Origin: Loxodes magnus
Taxonomy: Eukaryota; Ciliophora; Karyorelictea; Loxodida; Loxodidae
Assembly: GCA_946699065.1 (NCBI GenBank)
Contig: CAMPDV010001252.1
Location: 59,317-123,316, forward strand
Direction of reading: 5' to 3'
DNA length: 64,000 bases
Below the pieces are notes generated by a model, which had not been told where the DNA came from, made no database searches, and saw only the letters and a program-made list of their open reading frames with translations. This document shows, piece by piece, positions 1 to 13,846 of the stretch. Every line of letters begins with the position of its first letter. Position 1 is the stretch's first letter. The translations under genes and the position numbers were made by a program.

Positions 1-3000
1 GAAGTTATGATTATACGGTGAGACTATGGGACGTCAAGACAGGTACCTGTAAGACCATGAGTGGTCACACTAGTTGTGTATGATCTGTGGCTATATCCAG
101 TGATTCAGAGTTCATCGTATCGGGAAGTGCAGATTATACGGTGAGGACTATGGGGACGTCAAGACAGGTACCTGTAAGACCATGAGTGGTCACACTAGTC
201 ATGTATGATATGTGGCTATATCCAGTGATTCAGAGTTCATCGTATCGGGAAGTTATGATTATACGGTGAGACTATGGGACGTCAAGACAGGTACCTGTAA
301 GACCATGAGTGGTCACACTAGTTCTGTATGATATGTGGCTATATCCAGTGATTCAGAGTTCATCGTATCGGGAAGTTATGATTATACGGTGAGACTATGG
401 GACGTCAAGACAGGTACCTGTAAGACCATGAGTGGTCACACTTGTTGTGTATGATCTGTGGCTATATCCAGTGATTCAGAGGTTCATCGTATCGGGAAGT
501 TATGATTATACGGTGAGGACTATGGGACGTCAAGACAGGTACCTGTAAGACCATGAGTGGTCACACTAGTTCTGTATGATATGTGGCTATATCCAGTGAT
601 TCAGAGTTCATCGTATCGGGAGTTATGATTATACGGTGAGACTATGGGACGTCAAGACAGGTACCTGTAAGACCATGAGTGGTCACACTAGTTCTGTATG
701 ATATGTGGCTATATCCAGTGATTCAGAGTTCATCGTATCGGGAAGTTATGATATACGGTGAGACTATGGGACGTCAAGACAGGTACCTGTAAGACCATGA
801 GTGGTCACACTAGTTGTGTATGATCTGTGGCTATATCCAGTGATTCAGAGTTCATCGTATCGGGAAGTTATGATTATACGGTGAGACTATGGGACGTCAA
901 GACAGGTACCTGTAAGACCATGAGTGGTCACACTAGTGTTGTATATGCTGTGGCTATATCCAGTGATTCAGAGTTCATCGTATCGGGAAGTTATGATTAT
1001 ACGGTGAGACTATGGGACGTCAAGACAGGTACCTGTAAGACCATGAGTGGTCACACTAGTTGTGTATGATCTGTGGCTATATCCAGTGATTTAGAGTTCA
1101 TCGTATCGGGAAGTTATGATTATACGGTGAGACTATGGGACGTCAAGACAGGTACCTGTAAGACCATGAGTGGTCACACTAGTTCTGTATGATCTGTGGC
1201 TATATCCAGTGATTCAGAGTTCATCGTATCGGGAAGTTATGATTATACGGTGAGACTATGGGACGTCAAGACAGGTACCTGTAAGACCATGAGTGGTCAC
1301 ACTAGTTGTGTATGATCTGTGGCTATATCCAGTGATTCAGAGTTCATCGTATCGGGAAGTTATGATTATACGGTGAGACTATGGGACGTCAAGACAGGTA
1401 CCTGTAAGACCATGAGTGGTCACACTAGTCATGTATGATATGTGGCTATATCCAGTGATTCAGAGTTCATCGTATCGGGAAGTGCAGATTAGACCGGTGA
1501 GACTATGGGACGTCAAGACAGGTACCTGTAAGACCATGAGTGGTCACACTAGTTGTGTATGATCTGTGGCTATATCCAGTGATTCAGAGTTCATCGTATC
1601 GGGAAGTTATGATTATACGGTGAGACTATGGGACGTCAAGACAGGTACCTGTAAGACCATGAGTGGTCACACTAGTTGTGTATGATCTGTGGCTATATCC
1701 AGTGATTCAGAGTTCATCGTATCGGGAAGTGCAGATTATACGGTGAGACTATGGGACGTCAAGACAGGTACCTGTAAGACCATGAGTGGTCACACTAGTC
1801 ATGTATGATCTGTGGCTATATCCAGTGATTCAGAGTTCATCGTATCGGGAAGTTATGATTATACGGTGAGACTATGGGACGTCAAGACAGGTACCTGTAA
1901 GACCATGAGTGGTCACACTAGTTGTGTATCTGCTGTGGCTATATCCAGTGATTCAGAGTTCATCGTATCGGGAAGTTATGATTATACGGTGAGACTATGG
2001 GACGTCAAGACAGGTACCTGTAAGACCATGAGTGGTCACACTAGTCATGTATGATATGTGGCTATATCCAGTGATTCAGAGTTCATCGTATCGGGAAGTT
2101 ATGATTATACGGTGAGACTATGGGACGTCAAGACAGGTACCTGTAAGACCTTGAGTGGTCACACTAGTTGTGTATCTGCTGTGGCTATATCCAGTGATTC
2201 AGAGTTCATCGTATCGGGAAGTTATGATTATACGGGTGAGACTATGGGACGTCAAGACAGGTACCTGTAAGACCATGAGTGGTCACACTAGTGTTGTATC
2301 TGCTGTGGCTATATCCAGTGATTCAGAGTTCATCGTATCGGGAAGTGCAGATTAGACGGTGAGACTATGGGACGTCAAGACAGGTACCTGTAAGACCATG
2401 AGTGGTCACACAAATTAGGTATCTGCTGTGGCTATATCCAGTGATTCAGAGTTCATCGTATCGGGGAAGTTATGATTAGACGGTGAGACTATGGGACGTC
2501 AAGACAGGTACCTGTAAGACCATGAGTGGTCACACTAGTTGTGTATGATCTGTGGCTATATCCAGTGATTTAGAGTTCATCGTATCGGAAGTTATGATTA
2601 TACGGTGAGACTATGGGACGTCAAGACAGGTACCTGTAAGACCATGAGTGGTCACACTAGTTCTGTATGATCTGTGGCTATATCCAGTGATTCAGAGTTC
2701 ATCGTATCGGGAAGTTATGATTATACGGTGAGACTATGGGACGTCAAGACAGGTACCTGTAAGACCATGAGTGGTCACACTAGTTGTGTATCTGCTGTGG
2801 CTATATCCAGTGATTTAGAGTTCATCGTATCGGGAAGATTATGATTATACGGTGAGACTATGGGACGTCAAGACAGGTACCTGTAAGACCATGAGTGGTC
2901 ACACTAGTGTTTGTATATGCTGTGGCTATATCCAGTGATTCAGAGTTCATCGTATCGGGAAGTGCAGATTAGACGGTGAGACTATGGGACGTCAAGACAG

Positions 3001-4565
3001 GTACCTGTAAGACCATGAGTGGTCACACTAGTGTTGTATATGCTGTGGCTATATCCAGTGATTCAGAGTTCATCGTATCGGGAAGTGCAGATTATACGGT
3101 GAGACTATGGGACGTCAAGACAGGTACCTGTAAGACCATGAGTGGTCACACTAGTTGTGTATGATCTGTGGCTATATCCAGTGATTTAGAGTTCATCGTA
3201 TCGGGAAAGTTATGATTATACGGTGAGACTATGGGACGTCAAGACAGGTACCTGTAAGACCATGAGTGGTCACACTAGTTGTGTATGATCTGTGGCTATA
3301 TCCAGTGATTCAGAGTTCATCGTATCGGGAAGTTTATGATTATACGGTGAGACTATGGGGACGTCAAGACAGGTACCTGTAAGACCATGAGTGGTCCACA
3401 CTAGTCATGTATCTGCTGTGGCTATATCCAGTGATTCAGAGTTCATCGTATCGGGAAGTTATGATTATACGGTGAGACTATGGGACGTCAAGACAGGTAC
3501 CTGTAAGACCATGAGTGGTCACACTAGTTGTGTATGATCTGTGGCTATATCCAGTGATTCAGAGTTCATCGTATCGGGAAGTGCAGATTAGACGGTGAGA
3601 CTATGGGACGTCAAGACAGGTACCTGTAAGACCATGAGTGGTCACACTAGTCATGTATGATATGTGGCTATATCCAGTGATTCAGAGTTCATCGTATCGG
3701 GAAGTTATGATTATACGGTGAGACTATGGGACGTCAAGACAGGTACCTGTAAGACCATGAGTGGTCACACTAGTGTTGTATATGCTGTGGCTATATCCAG
3801 TGATTCAGAGTTCATCGTATCGGGAAGTGCAGATTAGACGGTGAGACTATGGGACGTCAAGACAGGTACCTGTAAGACCATGAGTGGTCACACTAGTGTT
3901 GTATGCTGTGGCTATATCCAGTGATTCAGAGTTCATCGTATCGGGAAGTGCAGATTAGACGGTGAGACTATGGGACGTCAAGACAGGTACCTGTAAGACC
4001 ATGAGTGGTCACACTAGTTGTGTATGATCTGTGGCTATATCCAGTGATTTAGAGTTCATCGTATCGGGAAGTTATGATTATACGGTGAGACTATGGGACG
4101 TCAAGACAGGTACCTGTAAGACCATGAGTGGTCACACTAGTTCTGTATGATCTGTGGCTATATCCAGTGATTCAGAGTTCATCGTATCGGGAAGTGCAGA
4201 TTAGACGGTGAGACTATGGGGACGTCAAGACAGGTACCTGTAAGACCCATGAGTGGTCACACTAGTTGTGTATCTGCTGTGGCTATATCCAGTGATTCAG
4301 AGTTCATCGTATCGGGAAGTTATGATTATACGGTGAGACTATGGGACGTCAAGACAGGTACCTGTAAGACCATGAGTGGTCACACTAGTTCTGTATGATC
4401 TGTGGCTATATCCAGTAGATTCAGAGTTCATCGTATCGGGAAGTTATGATTATACGGTGAGACTATGGGACGTCAAGACAGGTACCTGTAAGACCATGAG
4501 TGGTCACACTAGTAATGTATAATCTGTGGCTATATCCAGTGATTCAGAGTTCATCGTATCGGGGA
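1..4565 (+). pseudogene. WD40 array segment with many frameshifts (possibly assembly errors)
   Basis: This holds the same 41-codon WD40 units, but the frame is broken by about twenty small indels. Examples are extra G in GGGG (about 155, 2463, 3358, 4218, 4562), GAGG (about 145, 512), ACCGG (1489) and ACGGG (2234). Others are a missing A (618), a missing T (751), an extra T (2910, 3331), an extra C (3395, 4246) and a two-base loss (3902). Almost all are homopolymer changes. The near-identical copy from about 18826 to 23380 carries the same order of units but few of these indels, and none after 20458. I therefore infer that they are mostly uncorrected read errors and not real pseudogenisation. 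In-frame stop triplets occur at codons 7, 9 and 27 as elsewhere. If the indels are real, this segment is a degraded array. Confidence 0.6.
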
Positions 4566-6600
4566 AGTGCAGATAAGACGGTGAGACTATGGGACGTCAA
4601 GACAGGTACCTGTAAGACCATGAGTGGTCACACTAGTTGTGTATGATCTGTGGCTATATCCAGTGATTCAGAGTTCATCGTATCGGAAAGTTATGATTAT
4701 ACGGTGAGACTATGGGACGTCAAGACAGGTAGCTGTAAGACCATGAGTGGTCACACTAGTCATGTATGATCTGTGGCTATATCCAGTGATTCAGAGTTCA
4801 TCGTATCGGGAAGTTATGATTATACGGTGAGACTATGGGACGTCAAGACAGGTACCTGTAAGACCATGAGTGGTCACACTAGTAATGTATATGCCGTGGC
4901 TATATCCAGTGATTCAGAGTTCATCGTATCGGGAAGTTATGATTATACGGTGAGACTATGGGACGTCAAGACAGGTACCTGTAAGACCATGAGTGGTCAC
5001 ACTAGTTGTGTATCTGCTGTGGCTATATCCAGTGATTCAGAGTTCATCGTATCGGGAAGTTATGATTATACGGTGAGACTATGGGACGTCAAGACAGGTA
5101 CCTGTAAGACCATGAGTGGTCACACTAGTCATGTATGATATGTGGCTATATCCAGTGATTCAGAGTTCATCGTATCGGGAAGTTATGATTATACGGTGAG
5201 ACTATGGGACGTCAAGACAGGTACCTGTAAGACCATGAGTGGTCACACTAGTGTTGTATATGCTGTGGCTATATCCAGTGATTCAGAGTTCATCGTATCG
5301 GGAAGTGCAGATTAGACGGTGAGACTATGGGACGTCAAGACAGGTACCTGTAAGACCATGAGTGGTCACACAAATTAGGTATCTGCTGTGGCTATATCCA
5401 GTGATTCAGAGTTCATCGTATCGGGAAGTTATGATTATACGGTGAGACTATGGGACGTCAAGACAGGTACCTGTAAGACCATGAGTGGTCACACTAGTTG
5501 TGTATGATCTGTGGCTATATCCAGTGATTCAGAGTTCATCGTATCGGGAAGTTATGATTATACGGTGAGACTATGGGACGTCAAGACAGGTACCTGTAAG
5601 ACCATGAGTGGTCACACTAGTTGTGTATCTGCTGTGGCTATATCCAGTGATTCAGAGTTCATCGTATCGGGAAGTTATGATTATACGGTGAGACTATGGG
5701 ACGTCAAGACAGGTACCTGTAAGACCATGAGTGGTCACACTAGTCATGTATGATATGTGGCTATATCCAGTGATTCAGAGTTCATCGTATCGGAAAGTTA
5801 TGATTATACGGTGAGACTATGGGACGTCAAGACAGGTACCTGTAAGACCATGAGTGGTCACACTAGTTGTGTATCTGCTGTGGCTATATCCAGTGATTCA
5901 GAGTTCATCGTATCGGGAAGTTATGATAAGACGGTGAGACTATGGGACGTCAAGACAGGTACCTGTAAGGCCATGAGTGGTCACACAAAATAGGTATCTG
6001 CTGTGGCTATATCCAGTGATTCAGAGTTCATCGTATCGGGAAGTGGAGATTATACGGTGAGACTATGGGACGTCAAGACAGGTACCTGTAAGACCATGAG
6101 TGGTCACACTAGTTGTGTATCTGCTGTGGCTATATCCAGTGATTCAGAGTTCATCGTATCGGGAAGTTATGATTATACGGTGAGACTATGGGACGTCAAG
6201 ACAGGTACCTGTAAGACCATGAGTGGTCACACTAGTAATGTATAATCTGTGGCTATATCCAGTGATTCAGAGTTCATCGTATCGGGAAGTGCAGATAAGA
6301 CGGTGAGACTATGGGACGTCAAGACAGGTACCTGTAAGACCATGAGTGGTCACACTAGTAATGTATAATCTGTGGCTATATCCAGTGATTCAGAGTTCAT
6401 CGTATCGGGAAGTGCAGATAAGACGGTGAGACTATGGGACGTCAAGACAGGTACCTGTAAGACCATGAGTGGTCACACTAGTTGTGTATGATATGTGGCT
6501 ATATCCAGTGATTCAGAGTTCATCGTATCGGGAAGTTATGATTATACGGTGAGACTATGGGACGTCAAGACAGGTACCTGTAAGACCATGAGTGGTCACA
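1..6600 (+). repeat. Large duplication, copy 1 (partner about 18826-25415)
   Basis: The order of variant units here repeats almost exactly about 18.8 kb downstream. The true offset is probably 153 units, or 18,819 bp; the observed offset drifts from 18,825 to 18,814 because of indels, chiefly in this copy. Shared landmarks are the Leu1 unit (2152 and 20974), HTN-TAG followed by YD-TAG (about 2415 and 21237), Leu17 units, and the KAMSGHTK/SGSGDYT pair (5969 and 24783). The match ends near 6600, where the next unit has TGT-GTA-TCT-GCT here but CAT-GTA-TGA-TCT in the partner. The left end lies outside the window. Confidence 0.85.
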
Positions 6601-9600
6601 CTAGTTGTGTATCTGCTGTGGCTATATCCAGTGATTCAGAGTTCATCGTATCGGGAAGTTATGATTATACGGTGAGACTATGGGACGTCAAGACAGGTAC
6701 CTGTAAGACCATGAGTGGTCACACTAGTTGTGTATGATATGTGGCTATATCCAGTGATTCAGAGTTCATCGTATCGGGAAGTTATGATTATACGGTGAGA
6801 CTATGGGACGTCAAGACAGGTACCTGTAAGACCATGAGTGGTCACACTAGTTGTGTATGATCTGTGGCTATATCCAGTGATTCAGAGTTCATCGTATCGG
6901 GAAGTGCAGATTAGACGGTGAGACTATGGGACGTCAAGACAGGTACCTGTAAGACCATGAGTGGTCACACTAGTTGTGTATGATCTGTGGCTATATCCAG
7001 TGATTCAGAGTTCATCGTATCGGGAAGTGCAGATTAGACGGTGAGACTATGGGACGTCAAGACAGGTACCTGTAAGACCATGAGTGGTCACACTAGTCAT
7101 GTATCTGCTGTGGCTATATCCAGTGATTCAGAGTTCATCGTATCGGGAAGTGCAGATTAGACGGTGAGACTATGGGACGTCAAGACAGGTACCTGTAAGA
7201 CCATGAGTGGTCACACTAGTAACGTATAATCTGTGGCTATATCCAGTGATTCAGAGTTCATCGTATCGGGAAGTGCAGATTATACGGTGAGACTATGGGA
7301 CGTCAAGACAGGTACCTGTAAGACCATGAGTGGTCACACTAGTTGTGTATCTGCTGTGGCTATATCCAGTGATTCAGAGTTCATCGTATCGGAAAGTTAT
7401 GATTATACGGTGAGACTATGGGACGTCAAGACAGGTACCTGTAAGACCATGAGTGGTCACACTAGTCATGTATCTGCTGTGGCTATATCCAGTGATTCAG
7501 AGTTCATCGTATCGGGAAGTTATGATTATACGGTGAGACTATGGGACGTCAAGACAGGTACCTGTAAGACCATGAGTGGTCACACTAGTTGTGTATGATC
7601 TGTGGCTATATCCAGTGATTCAGAGTTCATCGTATCGGGAAGTGCAGATTAGACGGTGAGACTATGGGACGTCAAGACAGGTACCTGTAAGACCATGAGT
7701 GGTCACACTAGTCATGTATGATATGTGGCTATATCCAGTGATTCAGAGTTCATCGTATCGGGAAGTTATGATTATACGGTGAGACTATGGGACGTCAAGA
7801 CAGGTACCTGTAAGACCATGAGTGGTCACACTAGTTCTGTATGATCTGTGGCTATATCCAGTGATTCAGAGTTCATCGTATCGGGAAGTTATGATTATAC
7901 GGTGAGACTATGGGACGTCAAGACAGGTACCTGTAAGACCATGAGTGGTCACACTAGTTGTGTATGATCTGTGGCTATATCCAGTGATTCAGAGTTCATC
8001 GTATCGGGAAGTGCAGATTAGACGGTGAGACTATGGGACGTCAAGACAGGTACCTGTAAGACCATGAGTGGTCACACTAGTTCTGTATGATATGTGGCTA
8101 TATCCAGTGATTCAGAGTTCATCGTATCGGGAAGTTATGATTATACGGTGAGACTATGGGACGTCAAGACAGGTACCTGTAAGACCATGAGTGGTCACAC
8201 TAGTCATGTATCTGCTGTGGCTATATCCAGTGATTCAGAGTTCATCGTATCGGGAAGTGCAGATTAGACGGTGAGACTATGGGACGTCAAGACAGGTACC
8301 TGTAAGACCATGAGTGGTCACACTAGTAACGTATAATCTGTGGCTATATCCAGTGATTCAGAGTTCATCGTATCGGGAAGTGCAGATTAGACGGTGAGAC
8401 TATGGGACGTCAAGACAGGTACCTGTAAGACCATGAGTGGTCACACTAGTAATGTATAATCTGTGGCTATATCCAGTGATTCAGAGTTCATCGTATCGGG
8501 AAGTTATGATTATACGGTGAGACTATGGGACGTCAAGACAGGTACCTGTAAGACCATGATTGGTCACACTAGTTGTGTATGATCTGTGGCTATATCCAGT
8601 GATTTAGAGTTCATCGTATCGCGAAGTGCAGATTAGACGGTGAGACTATGGGACGTCAAGACAGGTACCTGTAAGACCATGAGTGGTCACACTAGTAACG
8701 TATAATCTGTGGCTATATCCAGTGATTCAGAGTTCATCGTATCGGGAAGTTATGATTATACGGTGAGACTATGGGACGTCAAGACAGGTACCTGTAAGAC
8801 CATGAGTGGTCACACTAGTTGTGTATCTGCTGTGGCTATATCCAGTGATTCAGAGTTCATCGTATCGGGAAGTGCAGATTAGACGGTGAGACTATGGGAC
8901 GTCAAGACAGGTACCTGTAAGACCATGAGTGGTCACACTAGTGTTGTATCTGCTGTGGCTATATCCAGTGATTCAGAGTTCATCGTATCGGGAAGTGCAG
9001 ATTAGACGGTGAGACTATGGGACGTCAAGACAGGTACCTGTAAGACCATGAGTGGTCACACTAGTGTTGTATATGCTGTGGCTATATCCAGTGATTCAGA
9101 GTTCATCGTATCGGGAAGTTATGATTATACGGTGAGACTATGGGACGTCAAGACAGGTACCTGTAAGACCATGAGTGGTCACACTAGTAATGTATAATCT
9201 GTGGCTATATCCAGTGATTCAGAGTTCATCGTATCGGGAAGTTATGATTATACGGTGAGACTATGGGACGTCAAGACAGGTACCTGTAAGACCATGAGTG
9301 GTCACACTAGTAATGTATAATCTGTGGCTATATCCAGTGATTCAGAGTTCATCGTATCGGAAAGTTATGATTATACGGTGAGACTATGGGACGTCAAGAC
9401 AGGTACCTGTAAGACCATGAGTGGTCACACTAGTTGTGTATCTGCTGTGGCTATATCCAGTGATTCAGAGTTCATCGTATCGGGAAGTTATGATTATACG
9501 GTGAGACTATGGGACGTCAAGACAGGTACCTGTAAGACCATGAGTGGTCACACTAGTTCTGTATGATATGTGGCTATATCCAGTGATTCAGAGTTCATCG

Positions 9601-12176
9601 TATCGGGAAGTTATGATTATACGGTGAGACTATGGGACGTCAAGACAGGTACCTGTAAGACCATGAGTGGTCACACTAGTAATGTATATGCCGTGGCTAT
9701 ATCCAGTGATTCAGAGTTCATCGTATCGGGAAGTTATGATTATACGGTGAGACTATGGGACGTCAAGACAGGTACCTGTAAGACCATGAGTGGTCACACT
9801 AGTTGTGTATCTGCTGTGGCTATATCCAGTGATTCAGAGTTCATCGTATCGGGAAGTTATGATTATACGGTGAGACTATGGGACGTCAAGACAGGTACCT
9901 GTAAGACCATGAGTGGTCACACTAGTCATGTATGATATGTGGCTATATCCAGTGATTCAGAGTTCATCGTATCGGGAAGTTATGATTATACGGTGAGACT
10001 ATGGGACGTCAAGACAGGTACCTGTAAGACCATGAGTGGTCACACTAGTGTTGTATATGCTGTGGCTATATCCAGTGATTCAGAGTTCATCGTATCGGGA
10101 AGTGCAGATTAGACGGTGAGACTATGGGACGTCAAGACAGGTACCTGTAAGACCATGAGTGGTCACACAAATTAGGTATCTGCTGTGGCTATATCCAGTG
10201 ATTCAGAGTTCATCGTATCGGGAAGTTATGATTATACGGTGAGACTATGGGACGTCAAGACAGGTACCTGTAAGACCATGAGTGGTCACACTAGTGTTGT
10301 ATATGCTGTGGCTATATCCAGTGATTCAGAGTTCATCGTATCGGGAAGTTATGATTATACGGTGAGACTATGGGACGTCAAGACAGGTACCTGTAAGACC
10401 ATGAGTGGTCACACTAGTTGTGTATCTGCTGTGGCTATATCCAGTGATTCAGAGTTCATCGTATCGGGAAGTTATGATTATACGGTGAGACTATGGGACG
10501 TCAAGACAGGTACCTGTAAGACCATGAGTGGTCACACTAGTTGTGTATGATATGTGGCTATATCCAGTGATTCAGAGTTCATCGTATCGGGAAGTTATGA
10601 TTATACGGTGAGACTATGGGACGTCAAGACAGGTACCTGTAAGACCATGAGTGGTCACACTAGTTGTGTATCTGCTGTGGCTATATCCAGTGATTCAGAG
10701 TTCATCGTATCGGGAAGTTATGATAAGACGGTGAGACTATGGGACGTCAAGACAGGTACCTGTAAGGCCATGAGTGGTCACACAAAATAGGTATCTGCTG
10801 TGGCTATATCCAGTGATTCAGAGTTCATCGTATCGGGAAGTGGAGATTATACGGTGAGACTATGGGACGTCAAGACAGGTACCTGTAAGACCATGAGTGG
10901 TCACACTAGTTGTGTATCTGCTGTGGCTATATCCAGTGATTCAGAGTTCATCGTATCGGGAAGTTATGATTATACGGTGAGACTATGGGACGTCAAGACA
11001 GGTACCTGTAAGACCATGAGTGGTCACACTAGTAATGTATAATCTGTGGCTATATCCAGTGATTCAGAGTTCATCGTATCGGGAAGTGCAGATAAGACGG
11101 TGAGACTATGGGACGTCAAGACAGGTACCTGTAAGACCATGAGTGGTCACACTAGTTGTGTATCTGCTGTGGCTATATCCAGTGATTCAGAGTTCATCGT
11201 ATCGGGAAGTTATGATTATACGGTGAGACTATGGGACGTCAAGACAGGTACCTGTAAGACCATGAGTGGTCACACTAGTTGTGTATGATATGTGGCTATA
11301 TCCAGTGATTCAGAGTTCATCGTATCGGGAAGTTATGATTATACGGTGAGACTATGGGACGTCAAGACAGGTACCTGTAAGACCATGAGTGGTCACACTA
11401 GTTGTGTATCTGCTGTGGCTATATCCAGTGATTCAGAGTTCATCGTATCGGGAAGTTATGATTATACGGTGAGACTATGGGACGTCAAGACAGGTACCTG
11501 TAAGACCATGAGTGGTCACACTAGTTGTGTATGATATGTGGCTATATCCAGTGATTCAGAGTTCATCGTATCGGGAAGTTATGATTATACGGTGAGACTA
11601 TGGGACGTCAAGACAGGTACCTGTAAGACCATGAGTGGTCACACTAGTTGTGTATGATCTGTGGCTATATCCAGTGATTCAGAGTTCATCGTATCGGGAA
11701 GTGCAGATTAGACGGTGAGACTATGGGACGTCAAGACAGGTACCTGTAAGACCATGAGTGGTCACACTAGTTGTGTATGATCTGTGGCTATATCCAGTGA
11801 TTCAGAGTTCATCGTATCGGGAAGTGCAGATTAGACGGTGAGACTATGGGACGTCAAGACAGGTACCTGTAAGACCATGAGTGGTCACACTAGTCATGTA
11901 TCTGCTGTGGCTATATCCAGTGATTCAGAGTTCATCGTATCGGGAAGTGCAGATTAGACGGTGAGACTATGGGACGTCAAGACAGGTACCTGTAAGACCA
12001 TGAGTGGTCACACTAGTAACGTATAATCTGTGGCTATATCCAGTGATTCAGAGTTCATCGTATCGGGAAGTGCAGATTATACGGTGAGACTATGGGACGT
12101 CAAGACAGGTACCTGTAAGACCATGAGTGGTCACACTAGTTGTGTATCTGCTGTGGCTATATCCAGTGATTCAGAG
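4566..12176 (+). CDS. WD40-repeat protein, internal part (needs reassigned stop codons)
   Basis: This is a 2,537-codon stretch (about 62 units) in one frame, in exact register: the Val11 codons at 4773 and 11292 are 53 units apart. It starts after an extra G near 4561-4564 and ends where one T is missing from the Phe19 codon near 12177. In-frame stop triplets are again only at unit codons 7, 9 and 27. Variant units include SGSGDYT (6003 and 10800), a KAMSGHTK stretch followed by TAG (about 5969 and 10766), and an Arg23 unit (GCGA at 8621). It contains most of a 39-unit tandem duplication. It is probably the same gene as the other WD40 segments, separated by indels that look like sequence errors. 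If the standard code applies, it is a pseudogene or satellite and only ORFs of at most 121 codons remain. Confidence 0.58.
4770..9566 (+). repeat. 39-unit (4,797-bp) tandem duplication, copy A
   Basis: The first copy of a directly tandem 39-unit block. Rare markers recur at +4,797: the NVYAV unit (4773 and 9570), KAMSGHTK (5969 and 10766) and SGSGDYT (6003 and 10800). The Ile2 unit (ATGATTGGT, about 8557 and 13352) and the Arg23 unit (GCGA, 8621 and 13417) recur one base short, because of a one-base loss near 12177. The match weakens after about 9050. The copies differ mainly at hypervariable codons, for example around 5223-5760 against 10020-10557. Confidence 0.88.
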
Positions 12177-13846
12177 TCATCGTATCGGAAAGTTATGATT
12201 ATACGGTGAGACTATGGGACGTCAAGACAGGTACCTGTAAGACCATGAGTGGTCACACAAATTAGGTATCTGCTGTGGCTATATCCAGTGATTCAGAGTT
12301 CATCGTATCGGGAAGTTATGATTATACGGTGAGACTATGGGACGTCAAGACAGGTACCTGTAAGACCATGAGTGGTCACACTAGTTCTGTATGATATGTG
12401 GCTATATCCAGTGATTCAGAGTTCATCGTATCGGGAAGTTATGATTATACGGTGAGACTATGGGACGTCAAGACAGGTACCTGTAAGACCATGAGTGGTC
12501 ACACTAGTAATGTATAATCTGTGGCTATATCCAGTGATTCAGAGTTCATCGTATCGGGAAGTGCAGATAAGACGGTGAGACTATGGGACGTCAAGACAGG
12601 TACCTGTAAGACCATGAGTGGTCACACTAGTTCTGTATGATCTGTGGCTATATCCAGTGATTCAGAGTTCATCGTATCGGGAAGTTATGATTATACGGTG
12701 AGACTATGGGACGTCAAGACAGGTACCTGTAAGACCATGAGTGGTCACACTAGTTGTGTATGATCTGTGGCTATATCCAGTGATTCAGAGTTCATCGTAT
12801 CGGGAAGTGCAGATTAGACGGTGAGACTATGGGACGTCAAGACAGGTACCTGTAAGACCATGAGTGGTCACACTAGTTCTGTATGATATGTGGCTATATC
12901 CAGTGATTCAGAGTTCATCGTATCGGGAAGTTATGATTATACGGTGAGACTATGGGACGTCAAGACAGGTACCTGTAAGACCATGAGTGGTCACACTAGT
13001 CATGTATCTGCTGTGGCTATATCCAGTGATTCAGAGTTCATCGTATCGGGAAGTGCAGATTAGACGGTGAGACTATGGGACGTCAAGACAGGTACCTGTA
13101 AGACCATGAGTGGTCACACTAGTAACGTATAATCTGTGGCTATATCCAGTGATTCAGAGTTCATCGTATCGGGAAGTGCAGATTAGACGGTGAGACTATG
13201 GGACGTCAAGACAGGTACCTGTAAGACCATGAGTGGTCACACTAGTAATGTATAATCTGTGGCTATATCCAGTGATTCAGAGTTCATCGTATCGGGAAGT
13301 TATGATTATACGGTGAGACTATGGGACGTCAAGACAGGTACCTGTAAGACCATGATTGGTCACACTAGTTGTGTATGATCTGTGGCTATATCCAGTGATT
13401 TAGAGTTCATCGTATCGCGAAGTGCAGATTAGACGGTGAGACTATGGGACGTCAAGACAGGTACCTGTAAGACCATGAGTGGTCACACTAGTAACGTATA
13501 ATCTGTGGCTATATCCAGTGATTCAGAGTTCATCGTATCGGGAAGTTATGATTATACGGTGAGACTATGGGACGTCAAGACAGGTACCTGTAAGACCATG
13601 AGTGGTCACACTAGTTGTGTATCTGCTGTGGCTATATCCAGTGATTCAGAGTTCATCGTATCGGGAAGTGCAGATTAGACGGTGAGACTATGGGACGTCA
13701 AGACAGGTACCTGTAAGACCATGAGTGGTCACACTAGTGTTGTATCTGCTGTGGCTATATCCAGTGATTCAGAGTTCATCGTATCGGGAAGTGCAGATTA
13801 GACGGTGAGACTATGGGACGTCAAGACAGGTACCTGGAAGACCATG
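9567..13846 (+). repeat. 39-unit tandem duplication, copy B (partial)
   Basis: The second copy of the 4,797-bp block starting at 4770. It ends near 13846, where a GTG-TCA deletion and a TGG for TGT change at Cys39 (about 13835) mark the divergence. It carries its own hypervariable alleles, for example AAT-GTA-TAA-TCT followed by TGT-GTA-TCT-GCT near 11035-11160, where copy A has two AAT-GTA-TAA-TCT units in a row. Confidence 0.85.

Noticed and set aside
8557-8625. Ile2 and Arg23 changes as evidence of general decay
   Set aside because: They are isolated private changes copied once by the 39-unit duplication; neighbouring scaffold codons are intact.
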